Shown: one piece after another, positions 1 through 8,347 of the stretch
Numbering within the stretch: position 1 is the first letter of the stretch
How the letters are laid out: each line of letters opens with the position of its first letter
Assembly: GCF_042683405.1 (NCBI RefSeq)
Contig: NZ_JBHUJS010000002.1
Location: forward strand, 124,001 to 188,000
Direction of reading: 5' to 3'
Source: Telluria sp042683405
Lineage (GTDB): Bacteria; Pseudomonadota; Gammaproteobacteria; Burkholderiales; Burkholderiaceae_D
DNA length: 64,000 nt
Program-made: the position numbers and the translations under genes
Notes under the pieces: generated by a model
Database searches by the model: none
What the model was told of the DNA's origin: nothing
The model's input: only the letters and a program-made list of their open reading frames with translations

Positions 1-601
1 TCGGCGAGGCTTCCAGGCCGCGCTTGCAGATGGTTTCGAATTCTTCTTCGTTGTAGGCGATGCCGCCGCCGGTGCCGCCCATGGTGAAGGACGGACGGAT
101 GATGACCGGGAAGCCCAGCTCGCGCTGCACCGCCCACGATTCTTCCATCGTGTGCGCCACGCCCGACTTGGCCGAACCCAGGCCGATCTTGGTCATCGCA
201 TCCTTGAACTTGGAGCGGTCTTCGGCCTTGTCGATGGCCTCGGGCGTCGCGCCGATCAGCTCCACCTTGTACTTGTCCAGCACGCCGTGGCGGTGCAGGT
301 CGAGCGCGCAGTTCAGCGCGGTCTGGCCGCCCATGGTCGGCAGGATCGCGTCCGGACGCTCCTTGTCGATGATGCGCTCGACCGCCTTCCAGGTGATCGG
401 CTCGATGTAGGTCACGTCCGCCATTTCCGGGTCGGTCATGATGGTGGCCGGGTTCGAGTTGACCAGGATGACCTTGTAGCCCTCTTCGCGCAGCGCCTTG
501 CAGGCCTGCGCGCCGGAGTAGTCGAATTCGCACGCCTGGCCGATGATGATCGGGCCGGCGCCAATGATCAGGATGCTTTTAATGTCACTACGTTTTGGCA
601 T
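1..601 (-). CDS. carB: Carbamoyl-phosphate synthase large subunit, N-terminal part (cut by window edge)
   Basis: The large subunit makes carbamoyl phosphate from bicarbonate, ATP and ammonia passed from CarA, for pyrimidine and arginine synthesis. About 200 N-terminal residues are present, starting MPKRSDIKSILIIGAGPIII at an ATG at 601. The typical early CarB landmarks follow: GQACEFDYSG, NSNPATIMTDP and the start of the first ATP-grasp domain (RPSFTMGGTGGGIA). The rest lies beyond position 1. The ATG follows the carA stop codon with no gap, so the two subunits are almost certainly translationally coupled. Nothing suggests damage in the visible part. Confidence 0.97.
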   Translation of the reverse strand, partial: MPKRSDIKSILIIGAGPIIIGQACEFDYSGAQACKALREEGYKVILVNSNPATIMTDPEMADVTYIEPITWKAVERIIDKERPDAILPTMGGQTALNCALDLHRHGVLDKYKVELIGATPEAIDKAEDRSKFKDAMTKIGLGSAKSGVAHTMEESWAVQRELGFPVIIRPSFTMGGTGGGIAYNEEEFETICKRGLEASP

Positions 602-1768
602 TTACTTTTTCTCCGCTGCTGCTTGCATCAGGCCGATGAAGCGGTCGAACAGGTAGGCTACGTCGAGCGGCCCGGGCGAAGCCTCGGGGTGGCCCTGGAA
701 GCAGAAGGCTGGTTTGTCGGTGCGGGCAAAGCCCTGCAGCGAACCGTCGAACAGCGACACGTGGGTCACGCGGCAGTTGGCCGGCAGCGTGTCCGGATCG
801 ACCGCAAAGCCGTGGTTCTGCGAGGTGATCATCACCTTGCCCGAGTCGAGGTCCTGCACCGGGTGGTTGGCGCCGTGGTGGCCGAACTTCATCTTCACGG
901 TCTTCGCGCCCGCGGCCAGGCCCATCAGCTGGTGGCCGAGGCAGATGCCGAAGGTCGGAATGCCGCGCTCGACCAGCTCGCGCGTCGCTTCGATCGCGTA
1001 GTCGCATGGCTCCGGGTCGCCGGGACCGTTGGACAGGAAGATGCCGTCCGGGTTCAGCGCCAGCGCGTCGGCCGCGCTCGACTGGGCCGGCAGCACCGTC
1101 ACGCGGCAGCCGCGTTCGGCCAGCATGCGCAGGATGTTGAACTTGACGCCGTAGTCGAATGCGACCACGTGGAACCGGGGTTCTGTCAGCTTCTCGCAGC
1201 CCACGCCGAGCTTCCACTCTTTCGTGGTCCACTCGTACGCGGTCTTGGTCGAGACGACCTTGGCCAGGTCCATGCCGGCCAGGCCCGGGAACGAACGGGC
1301 CAGCTCGATCGCCTGCGCCTCGGAAGGCTCGTTGCCCTGCGTGCCGACCAGGATGGCGCCGCCCTGCGCGCCTTTTTCGCGCAGTATGCGCGTCAGCTTG
1401 CGGGTGTCGATGCCGGAAATGGCCACGATGTTCTCGGCCTTCAGGTAGTCCGACAGCGACTGGGTGGAACGGAAGTTCGATGCCATCAACGGCAGGTCGC
1501 GGATGATCAGGCCGGCGGCGTGGACTTTGGTCGCTTCCACGTCTTCCGGATTGACGCCGACGTTGCCGATGTGCGGATAGGTCAGCGTGACGATCTGGCG
1601 CGAATAGCTCGGGTCGGTCAGGATTTCCTGATACCCGGTCATTGCGGTGTTGAAAACGACTTCGCCGGTGGTATGGCCGGAAGCGCCGATGGAAATGCCC
1701 CGAAAGATGGTCCCGTCAGCAAGTGCCAGGATTGCAGGAACGGATGGGCCAGAAAAAAATGGCGGCAA
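602..1768 (-). CDS. carA: Carbamoyl-phosphate synthase small subunit (glutamine amidotransferase)
   Basis: CarA hydrolyses glutamine and delivers ammonia to CarB. The 388-residue product has the usual length. An N-terminal CPSase small-chain domain (about 8-140) is followed by a class I glutamine amidotransferase domain. The nucleophile is Cys276 in FGICLGHQLMG, and the His/Glu pair is His360/Glu362 in FQGHPEASPG. The start is a TTG at 1768, preceded by AGGAG six bases upstream; no ATG is available that keeps the N-terminal domain. The ribosome site lies in a perfect hairpin (separate entry). carB follows immediately. The family assignment is certain; the TTG start is very likely. Confidence 0.96.
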   Translation of the reverse strand: MPPFFSGPSVPAILALADGTIFRGISIGASGHTTGEVVFNTAMTGYQEILTDPSYSRQIVTLTYPHIGNVGVNPEDVEATKVHAAGLIIRDLPLMASNFRSTQSLSDYLKAENIVAISGIDTRKLTRILREKGAQGGAILVGTQGNEPSEAQAIELARSFPGLAGMDLAKVVSTKTAYEWTTKEWKLGVGCEKLTEPRFHVVAFDYGVKFNILRMLAERGCRVTVLPAQSSAADALALNPDGIFLSNGPGDPEPCDYAIEATRELVERGIPTFGICLGHQLMGLAAGAKTVKMKFGHHGANHPVQDLDSGKVMITSQNHGFAVDPDTLPANCRVTHVSLFDGSLQGFARTDKPAFCFQGHPEASPGPLDVAYLFDRFIGLMQAAAEKK

Positions 1769-1769
1769 G

Positions 1770-1790
1770 GGTAACTCCTGTAAAGTTACC
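1770..1790 (-). promoter_or_regulatory. Hairpin overlapping the carA ribosome binding site
   Basis: In the carA transcript GGUAACU (1790-1784) and AGUUACC (1776-1770) form a perfect 7-bp stem around a 7-base loop, UUACAGG. The Shine-Dalgarno AGGAG (1779-1775) lies half in the loop and half in the 3' arm, and the TTG start begins one base after the stem. If formed, the hairpin would limit ribosome access. The pairing is seen directly; a regulatory role is inferred. Confidence 0.5.
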
Positions 1791-1919
1791 GTAGCATCGC
1801 CACGTCAGACCGGCATCCCGCAATGCACGCGCGCGTTGTGGCGCGAAGGCGGGGGACCATTTTGAATGAGGGTGTGTGGTAGGCGCTACGGTATGTGTAT
1901 TTGGTGGCTAAACCTGCAA

Positions 1920-1948
1920 ATTATAGCGTGGATTGGCGTTCGCCGCAA
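1920..1948 (-). promoter_or_regulatory. Probable sigma-70 promoter of carAB
   Basis: Reading on the minus strand, TTGCGG (1948-1943) and a consensus TATAAT (1925-1920) are separated by exactly 17 bases. Transcription would begin near 1913 and give a leader of about 145 bases before the carA TTG, which contains the hairpin described above. Confidence 0.6.
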
Positions 1949-2009
1949 TGCAGCAGACGCCGAATTTCGGGTACGATTCCGGTGAACAGATGTAACGGAG
2001 GAAGTTTTC

Positions 2010-2444
2010 ATGTTCGGAAAAGATGTACCCATCTACCGGCCCGGCCCCAACGAACGGGCCGCGGTATTCGTACCGCATAACGCACCGGACCAGGCGGTAC
2101 GGGACCTGCTCAGGAACGGTTCCGGGATGGTCGGCTTCGGCAACCCCGACGGCACCCTCACGGTGTACTTCGAGAATAACAAATTCAACGATTCTTCGCT
2201 TCAGCGGTGGCAGGACAAGTGCTTCAAGGCGTACGACCGCATGACCAAGGGAGCACCGACGGTCAACAAGGTGACGGCGGACTCCGGCAACTTCGTCCAG
2301 GTGGGACTCATCGAAGGCCACGAGATCCTGGTGACCGACATGGCGCTGCTGCACCGCTGGCTGGAGCGCTGCGGCGTGATGGACTCGGCGCCTGAGCAGG
2401 CGCAGATCAACGCGGGCCCGCCGGAAAAGCGCAAGCACCTGTAG
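2010..2444 (+). CDS. Hypothetical protein, 144 residues
   Basis: A soluble protein with no signal peptide, no membrane segment and no motif I recognise. It opens MFGKDVPIYRPGPNERAAV and ends in a basic, proline-containing tail (GPPEKRKHL). The ATG at 2010 has a strong Shine-Dalgarno, GGAGG, about eight bases upstream, and codon use matches the neighbours, so the gene is probably real. It is transcribed divergently from carAB across a gap of about 240 bp that holds the carAB promoter. No function is proposed. Confidence 0.75.
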   Translation: MFGKDVPIYRPGPNERAAVFVPHNAPDQAVRDLLRNGSGMVGFGNPDGTLTVYFENNKFNDSSLQRWQDKCFKAYDRMTKGAPTVNKVTADSGNFVQVGLIEGHEILVTDMALLHRWLERCGVMDSAPEQAQINAGPPEKRKHL

Positions 2445-2507
2445 TTAGGCGAAGATAGCCGCAGATCCCGCCAGATCGGCGGAATTGAGCGAAGATCGAA
2501 GCTCTTC

Positions 2508-2912
2508 CTAGCCGATCGCTGCGATGCCTGCGCGCGCGACCTGCGCGTCTTCGCTCGACTTGACGCCGGACACGCCCACGGCGCCCACCACATGGCCGTC
2601 GACGATGACGGGCACGCCGCCTTCGAGCATGCCGTCGATGAACGGCGCCGTCACGAACGACACGCGGCCGTTGTTGATCATGTCCTCATACACCTTGGAT
2701 TCGCGCCGGCCCACCGCCGCGGTCACCGCTTTCGACGGCGCGATATGGGCCGAAATCGGCGCCGCGCCATCCAGGCGCTGCAGCCACAGCAGGTGACCGC
2801 CATCGTCCACGATGGCGATGGTCACGGCCCACTTGTTGGCCACCGCTTCGGCTTCGGCCGCAGCGGCGATTTTCTTGACCTCGGCAAGGCTGAGTACTGG
2901 CTTGGTTTGCAT
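2508..2912 (-). CDS. GlcG/HbpS-family (DUF336) protein
   Basis: A 134-residue single-domain protein of the GlcG/HbpS (heme-degrading domain, DUF336) family. Typical signs are the LSLAEVKKIAAAAEAEA helix, VTIAIVDDGGHLLWLQRLDG, the alanine-rich helix KAVTAAVGRRES, and the closing GGVPVIVDGHVVGAVGVSG strand and turn. Family members bind heme or cobalamin-like ligands or have unknown roles; no catalytic residues can be assigned here. It lies 11 bp after the patatin-like gene on the same strand and is probably co-transcribed with it. Whether the two work together is unknown. Confidence 0.85.
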   Translation of the reverse strand: MQTKPVLSLAEVKKIAAAAEAEAVANKWAVTIAIVDDGGHLLWLQRLDGAAPISAHIAPSKAVTAAVGRRESKVYEDMINNGRVSFVTAPFIDGMLEGGVPVIVDGHVVGAVGVSGVKSSEDAQVARAGIAAIG

Positions 2913-2923
2913 GTTCGTTCCTC

Positions 2924-3880
2924 TTATTGGCTGGCGATCGGCGCCGGCGCCTGTTTCGCCTTCAGTTTTGCCTTGAGCTGGTTCATGACGGCAAACGCCG
3001 CCTGCTCGCCCGCCAGGATCGCCTCGTTGCGGCTGGCAAAGTCCTGGCTCTTCATGGTACCCAGGCGCGGCTGGATCACCACGTCCGCATCCTTCAGCTC
3101 GTAGTGGTTCAGGCGCTGGCCCATGATCGAGAAGGTCTGCATGATCACGTCCAGCGAGCTTTGCGTGGCTTGCGTATCGGTCTGGGTCGAGATGTTGACC
3201 GCGATGATGAATTCGCCGCCCATCTCGCGCGCATACTTCACCGGCACCGGCGCCACCAGGCCGCCATCCACGAACGTGCGGTTGCCGATCGTGACCGGCT
3301 GGAAGACGCCCGGCACGGAGGACGACGCGCGCACCGCCTGCCCGGTATTACCGCGCACGAACAGGATCGGCTGGCCGTTCTTCAGGTCTGTCGCGACGGC
3401 GCCGAACGGGATCTTCAGCTTTTCCATCGCGCGGTTGCCGATCACCTTGTTCACGTAGTTCTGCAGCGCCTCGCCCTTCAGGACGCCGGACGACTTGCCA
3501 AACAGCGGCAACGCCCAGTCGGTGATCATCGCCTCGTCCATGTCCATGGCCATTTTCTGCAGCGCGAAGCCATTGTGGCCGGCCGCGTACATGGCGCCCA
3601 CCACGCTGCCGGCACTGGTGCCGACCACGATGTCCGGCACGATGCCTTGCGATTCGAGCGCCTTGATCACACCGATGTGGGCGAAGCCGCGCGCAGCACC
3701 GCCGCCCAGGGCCAGCGCGATCTTGACCTTGCGCGGCGGGAGCACGACGACTGGCGGCGGGGCCACCGCCACCGGCGCCGCAGGCGCGACCGGTTCGGGC
3801 GTGCTGCCGCAGCCGGCCAGGACCAGGGCGCCCAGGGCGAACAGGAAGGAGCGTTTGGAAAGGGATTGTCGAGCGTGCAT
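2924..3880 (-). CDS. Patatin-like phospholipase, predicted lipoprotein (RssA-like)
   Basis: A 318-residue serine lipase or esterase of the patatin family, likely acting on acyl lipids in the periplasm or at the outer membrane. A signal peptide ends in the lipobox LAGC with lipidated Cys24. A proline/valine-rich linker (about 28-50) leads to the patatin domain: oxyanion motif GGGAARG (59-65), nucleophile Ser89 in GTSAG, and catalytic Asp205 in VDGG. All catalytic elements are present. It lies downstream of phoR, separated by a strong inverted repeat, so it is probably transcribed independently. The substrate is unknown. Confidence 0.88.
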   Translation of the reverse strand: MHARQSLSKRSFLFALGALVLAGCGSTPEPVAPAAPVAVAPPPVVVLPPRKVKIALALGGGAARGFAHIGVIKALESQGIVPDIVVGTSAGSVVGAMYAAGHNGFALQKMAMDMDEAMITDWALPLFGKSSGVLKGEALQNYVNKVIGNRAMEKLKIPFGAVATDLKNGQPILFVRGNTGQAVRASSSVPGVFQPVTIGNRTFVDGGLVAPVPVKYAREMGGEFIIAVNISTQTDTQATQSSLDVIMQTFSIMGQRLNHYELKDADVVIQPRLGTMKSQDFASRNEAILAGEQAAFAVMNQLKAKLKAKQAPAPIASQ

Positions 3881-3924
3881 TGATTGGGAAAGGGTGACTG
3901 AAGGCGACCCCGATTGTAACGCAT

Positions 3925-3962
3925 GGGAGGGCGACCGTCCCCGCAGGGACCGTCGCCCTCCC
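3925..3962. terminator. Terminator-like palindrome between phoR and the patatin gene
   Basis: Two 17-base arms (3925-3941 and 3946-3962) are reverse complements apart from one position and flank a CGCA loop. The core reads GACCGTCCC-CGCA-GGGACCGTC. It lies 4 bp beyond the phoR stop. There is no T run, so it may be a repeat element that also limits read-through. It belongs to the dispersed GGGGAC/GTCCCC family. Confidence 0.6.
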
Positions 3963-3966
3963 TGGA

Positions 3967-5247
3967 TTACGCCGCGGGGAAGGTGGCGGCGAAGGTGCTG
4001 CCCTTGCCGGGCTGCGATTCGATCGAGAGCTGGCCGCCGTGGCGCAGCAGGACGTGCTTGACGATGGCCAGCCCCAGCCCCGTGCCCTGCGTCTCGCGCG
4101 AACGGCTCTTGTCGACGCGGTAGAAGCGCTCGGTCAGGCGCGAGATGTGCACCTGGTCGATACCGATCCCGGTGTCCGACACGGCATAGCGCGGTCCCCG
4201 CTCCGACTGGCTCCAGCTGATATGCACACTGCCGCCCTCCGGCGTGTAGCGCACGGCATTCGACGCCAGGTTTGCGAAGGCGCTGCGCAATTCCTCGGGA
4301 CTGCCCATCAGGTCCGGACCGTCGATGCTCACCGTCACCTCATGCCTGCCGCCGGACAGCGCACGCGCCTCCCCGGCCACGTCCTCGACCAGAGCGCGCA
4401 TGTCCACCAGTTCGGGGCGCAGCGGATAGTCGGCCGATTCCAGCCGCGACAGCGTCAGCATGTCGTCGATCAGCCTTTGCATGCGATGGCCCTGCTCGGT
4501 CATCAGCTTGAGGTGCGCTTCGCGCGTGGCGGGATCGAGCTCCTTCTGCGTGGACGCGATCTCGAGGAAGCCGACGATCACCGTCAGCGGTGTGCGCAGC
4601 TCATGCGACGCGTTGGCGATGAAGTCGCGCCGCATCTCTTCGATGCGCTGCGCCTCGGTGGTGTCGTGCGTGACGAGGATCTGGCGGCGGTTCTCGAACG
4701 GGATGATCTGCACCACCAGCTTGCGGCCGCGCAGCGACAGCGTGAGGGGCTGCTCGTAGCGGCCCAGGACGACGTAGTCGATAAAGTCGGGATGGCGCAC
4801 CAGATTGGTCACGCGCATGCCCTTGTCGCGCTCGAGCGTGAGCCCCAGGTGGCGTTCGGCGGCGGGGTTGCACCACTCCAGAAACAGCACGTCGTCCATG
4901 ATCGCGACGCCGTCCGGCAGCAGGCGCATGGCCTGGCGGAAGCGTGCCAGCCACTCGGCCAGTTCGGCCTGGCTGCGTTCGTCGTCGCGGCGCATGCGGT
5001 ACAGGCGCGCGAAGATCGCGGTCCAGGCGCCCCACCCGTCCGGCAGGCGCGTGGAGGACGGATCGTCCATCCACATCGACAGGCGGTAGAGGTAGTGGAG
5101 CTGGGTGCCGACAAAGTACAGCAGGATCATCGCGGCAAAGGCGAAGCCGTCGCGCGGCGTGGCCAGCCAGCCGACCAGCGCGGACAGCACGCCGACGAGG
5201 GCAAGGCGCAGCAGCGCGGGGACCCAGAACAGCAGTTTTGGATTCAT
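3967..5247 (-). CDS. phoR: Phosphate regulon sensor histidine kinase
   Basis: Membrane sensor kinase that phosphorylates PhoB under phosphate limitation; its activity is set by the Pst transporter and PhoU. The 426-residue protein has two closely spaced membrane segments (about 5-50), a PAS domain (about 100-195), the phosphoacceptor His215 in ANASHELRTP, and a HATPase domain with an N box (LASNAVRYTP), DTGIGI and GTGLGLAIVKH. There is no large periplasmic domain, as expected for PhoR. It is the last gene of the pst-pho block, 21 bp after phoB. Confidence 0.95.
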   Translation of the reverse strand: MNPKLLFWVPALLRLALVGVLSALVGWLATPRDGFAFAAMILLYFVGTQLHYLYRLSMWMDDPSSTRLPDGWGAWTAIFARLYRMRRDDERSQAELAEWLARFRQAMRLLPDGVAIMDDVLFLEWCNPAAERHLGLTLERDKGMRVTNLVRHPDFIDYVVLGRYEQPLTLSLRGRKLVVQIIPFENRRQILVTHDTTEAQRIEEMRRDFIANASHELRTPLTVIVGFLEIASTQKELDPATREAHLKLMTEQGHRMQRLIDDMLTLSRLESADYPLRPELVDMRALVEDVAGEARALSGGRHEVTVSIDGPDLMGSPEELRSAFANLASNAVRYTPEGGSVHISWSQSERGPRYAVSDTGIGIDQVHISRLTERFYRVDKSRSRETQGTGLGLAIVKHVLLRHGGQLSIESQPGKGSTFAATFPAA

Positions 5248-5268
5248 CTGGTTTCTTCGACGGTGCGT

Positions 5269-5958
5269 TTATTTTTCCGACAGCATATAGCCGACGCTGC
5301 GCACGGTGCGAACCATGTGCTCGGCCTCGCCCAGCGCCTTGCGCAAGCGCAGCACGTGCACGTCCACCGTGCGCTCCTCGATTGCGACATGGTTGCCCCA
5401 CACCTTGTCGAGCAGCTGCGCGCGCGTAAACGCCCGGTCAGGATGCGCCATCAGGTACTTGAGCAGCTTGAACTCGGCGTGGCCGATCTCGATGCGCTCG
5501 CCGCCCACGGTCACCGACAGGCTGGCCGGATCCAGCTGGACCGGCCCCGCCGTCAGCAGGTCCATGCCCTGCTCCGGCGCCTTGCGCCGCAACAGCGCCT
5601 TGGCGCGCGCCAGCAGCTCGCGCGGCGAGAACGGCTTGGTGATGTAGTCGTCCGCGCCCGCGTCCAGCCCCGATATCTTGTCCTCTTCCATGCTCTTCGC
5701 AGTCAGCATGATGACCGGGATGCGCTGGAACTGGCGGTCGGCGCGGATGCGCCCGAGCAGGCGCAGGCCGCTCTGGTCCGGCAGCATCCAGTCGAGCAGC
5801 ATCAGGTCGGGAATGCGCTGGGTGATCGCCTCCCACGCCGCGGCCGTGGTGGACACCGCCACCACATCCCAGCCCGCCTCGCGCAAGGAAAAACTCACCA
5901 GCTCCACGATCGCCGGCTCGTCCTCGACAACGAGGATCCGGGTACGTTCGCCTGCCAT
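5269..5958 (-). CDS. phoB: Phosphate regulon response regulator
   Basis: OmpR/PhoB-class transcription factor of 229 residues that binds Pho boxes when phosphorylated. The receiver domain carries the acidic pair in VVEDEPA, phosphoacceptor Asp56 in LLDWMLPDQSG, Thr in MLTAKS and the conserved Lys in YITKPF. A winged-helix DNA-binding domain follows, ending in RTVRSVGYML. Its ATG directly follows the phoU stop, so coupled translation is likely. A candidate target, the Pho box before pstS, is in this window. Confidence 0.96.
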   Translation of the reverse strand: MAGERTRILVVEDEPAIVELVSFSLREAGWDVVAVSTTAAAWEAITQRIPDLMLLDWMLPDQSGLRLLGRIRADRQFQRIPVIMLTAKSMEEDKISGLDAGADDYITKPFSPRELLARAKALLRRKAPEQGMDLLTAGPVQLDPASLSVTVGGERIEIGHAEFKLLKYLMAHPDRAFTRAQLLDKVWGNHVAIEERTVDVHVLRLRKALGEAEHMVRTVRSVGYMLSEK

Positions 5959-6663
5959 TTATTCGATGGCTCCGTTGCCGGCGGCAGGCTTGGTGTGGCG
6001 GATGTCCTTGCCCTCGACCACGTAGATCACGTATTCCGCGATGTTCTTGGCATGGTCGCCGATGCGTTCGATCGCCTTGGCCACCCACAGGGTATCGAGG
6101 GCCGGCGAGATCGTGCGCGGATCTTCCATCATGAAGGTGATCAGGTTGCGCATGATGGTGCGGAAATCGTGGTCGACGATTTCGTCCTGCGCGATCAGGT
6201 CCATCGCCTGGGAACCGTCCAGGCGCGCGAACGCGTCCAGCGCGTCGTGCAGCATCTGCCCGGTGGTGCCAGCGATCGAACGCACCATGTCGTAGTGCTG
6301 CAGGTTGGCCGCGGTGCCGCGCGAGTACATGTCGCGCGCGGTGCGGGCGATCTTGGCCGCCTCGTCGCCGATGCGTTCGAGGTCGGTGATGACCTTTACC
6401 GTCGCCATCACGGTACGCAGGTCGTTCGCGGCCGGCTGGCGGCGCACGATCAGGTGGCTGCAGGCGTCGTCCAGCGAGACTTCGAGCTGGTTGACGGTGG
6501 CGTCGTTCGCCATCACTTGCGCGGCGCGTTCGACATTGCCGCCCTTGAAGCATTCCATCGCTTCCAGGAACTGCTCCTCGACGATGCCGCCCATCTGCAG
6601 CACCTTCGAACGGATCGCCTCAAGTTCCTGGTCATACTGTTTGGAAGAGTGTTCGCCAATCAT
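5959..6663 (-). CDS. phoU: Phosphate signalling protein PhoU
   Basis: Cytoplasmic negative modulator linking PstSCAB activity to PhoR. The 234-residue protein has the two tandem three-helix PhoU repeats. It opens MIGEHSSKQYDQELEAIRSK, and its second repeat is marked by AIERIGDHAKNIAEYVIY. It lies between pstB (23 bp upstream) and phoB (immediately downstream), the normal arrangement. Length and sequence are typical and nothing is missing. Confidence 0.95.
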   Translation of the reverse strand: MIGEHSSKQYDQELEAIRSKVLQMGGIVEEQFLEAMECFKGGNVERAAQVMANDATVNQLEVSLDDACSHLIVRRQPAANDLRTVMATVKVITDLERIGDEAAKIARTARDMYSRGTAANLQHYDMVRSIAGTTGQMLHDALDAFARLDGSQAMDLIAQDEIVDHDFRTIMRNLITFMMEDPRTISPALDTLWVAKAIERIGDHAKNIAEYVIYVVEGKDIRHTKPAAGNGAIE

Positions 6664-6686
6664 GGTGGGTCCTGGTCTCGTTATGG

Positions 6687-7487
6687 TCAGCCGAAGCGGC
6701 CGGTGATGTAGTCCTGCGTTTCCTTGCGTGCCGGGTTCATGAAGATCTGGTCGGTCTCCCCGAACTCGACCACGTGCCCCAGGTACATGTATGCAGTGTA
6801 ATCCGAGCAGCGCGCGGCCTGTTGCATATTGTGGGTGACGATCGCGATCGTGTAGTCCTTCTTCAGCTCGCTGATCAGCTCTTCCACCTTGGCGGTGGAG
6901 ATCGGATCGAGCGCGGACGTGGGCTCGTCGAGCAGCAGCACGTCAGGCTTGACGGCGACGCCGCGCGCGATGCACAGGCGCTGCTGCTGGCCGCCGGACA
7001 GCGACAGGCCGGATTTGTTCAACTTGTCCTTGACCTCTTCCCACAGCGCCGCCTTCTTCAGCGCCCACTCCACGCGCTCGTCCATCGCGCCCTTGGACAG
7101 GTCCTCGTACAGGCGCACGCCGAACGCGATGTTGTCGTACACGGACATCGGGAACGGGGTCGGCTTCTGGAACACCATGCCAACTTTCGCGCGCAGCATA
7201 TTCACGTCCTGGTCCGGATCGAGGATGTTGCGGCCGCGGTACATGATCTGGCCTTCCGCGCGCTGGCCCGGGTACAGGTCGTACATGCGGTTCAGGGTGC
7301 GCAGCAGGGTCGATTTGCCGCAGCCGGACGGGCCGATGAAGGCCGTCACCTTGCGCTCGTGGATATCCAGGCTGACGTCGTGCAGGGCCTGGCTCTTCCC
7401 GTAGAAGAAGTTGAGGTGGTCGATATCGATCGTGACCTTCTGCGCCACGGTAGCGTCGTTCATGTCGTTCTCGTTCATGGTCATCAT
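6687..7487 (-). CDS. pstB: Phosphate ABC transporter ATP-binding protein
   Basis: ATPase of the high-affinity phosphate importer PstSCAB. Walker A is GPSGCGKST, the Q loop is MVFQKPTPFPMSV, the signature is LSLSGGQQQRLCIARG, and Walker B is LLLDEPTSALDP. The PstB-specific stretch NRMYDLYPGQR is present. The first ATG (7487) shares one base with the pstA stop; further in-frame ATGs lie 3, 9 and about 24 bases downstream, so the exact start is open. Length, about 260 residues, is normal. Confidence 0.95.
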   Translation of the reverse strand: MMTMNENDMNDATVAQKVTIDIDHLNFFYGKSQALHDVSLDIHERKVTAFIGPSGCGKSTLLRTLNRMYDLYPGQRAEGQIMYRGRNILDPDQDVNMLRAKVGMVFQKPTPFPMSVYDNIAFGVRLYEDLSKGAMDERVEWALKKAALWEEVKDKLNKSGLSLSGGQQQRLCIARGVAVKPDVLLLDEPTSALDPISTAKVEELISELKKDYTIAIVTHNMQQAARCSDYTAYMYLGHVVEFGETDQIFMNPARKETQDYITGRFG

Positions 7488-8347
7488 TATTTAGGCGTTT
7501 TCTGGCTGAATGCGGTGCGGGACAGGATGTTCAATCCGAGCACGCTCAGGGTCACGAGCAGTGCGCCGCCCCATGCGAGGGCGCGCCAGTCGTCGTACGG
7601 GCTCATGGCGAACTGGTAGATCACCACAGGCAGGTTGGCCATCGGGGCGTTCATGTCGGCGCTGAAGAACTGGTTGTTCAGCGCGGTGAACAGCAGCGGC
7701 GCGGTCTCGCCCGAGATGCGCGCCACCGCCAGCAGCACGCCGGTGATCACGCCCGCCTTGACGGCGCGCAGGCGCACCATGGTGGCGACCTTCCAGCGCG
7801 GGGCGCCAAGCGCGAACGCGGCTTCCAGCAGGCTCGATGGCACCAGGCGCAGCATGTTGTCCGTGGTGCGCACCACCACCGGGATGGCGATCAGCGACAG
7901 CGCAATCGAACCGGCGTAGCCGGAGAAGTGCTTGGCATTGGCCACGTACAGGGTGTACACGAACAGGCCGATCACGATCGACGGCGCGGACAGCATGATG
8001 TCGGTGACGAAGCGGGTGACCGAGGCAAAGCGGTTCTCGTCGCCGTATTCGGCCAGGTAGATGCCGGCCAGGATGCCGACCGGCGTGGACACCAGCGTGG
8101 ACAGGCCCACCATCATCACCGAGCCGACGATGGCGTTGCGCAGGCCTCCGACGGTCTCGCTGCCCGGCGCCGGCGTGTCGGCGGTGAACAGCGTCAGCGC
8201 CAGCGCGTCGAAGCCGTTGATCAGCAGCGTGGCCAGGATCCAGAACAGCGCGACCAGGCCGAACGACATGGCCAGCACCGACATGGTGATGCCGACACGG
8301 TGCCTGAACAGGCGCTTGCGGTAGACAGGATTCATTGGGGTGTTCAT
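7487..8347 (-). CDS. pstA: Phosphate ABC transporter permease PstA
   Basis: Inner-membrane permease of PstSCAB, 286 residues with about six hydrophobic helices. The EAA-type loop that contacts PstB is visible as LLEAAFALGAPRWKVATMV. The N-terminal basic stretch YRKRLFRHR precedes the first helix. The ATG overlaps the pstC stop as ATGA, so translation is coupled. The C-terminus ends one base into pstB. Confidence 0.95.
   Translation of the reverse strand: MNTPMNPVYRKRLFRHRVGITMSVLAMSFGLVALFWILATLLINGFDALALTLFTADTPAPGSETVGGLRNAIVGSVMMVGLSTLVSTPVGILAGIYLAEYGDENRFASVTRFVTDIMLSAPSIVIGLFVYTLYVANAKHFSGYAGSIALSLIAIPVVVRTTDNMLRLVPSSLLEAAFALGAPRWKVATMVRLRAVKAGVITGVLLAVARISGETAPLLFTALNNQFFSADMNAPMANLPVVIYQFAMSPYDDWRALAWGGALLVTLSVLGLNILSRTAFSQKTPK

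Noticed and set aside
4039..6711. A plus-strand open frame of 890 codons across phoR, phoB and phoU
   Set aside because: It is the complement of three well-identified genes in a GC-rich genome. Its translation is Arg/His/Asp-rich with no domain.
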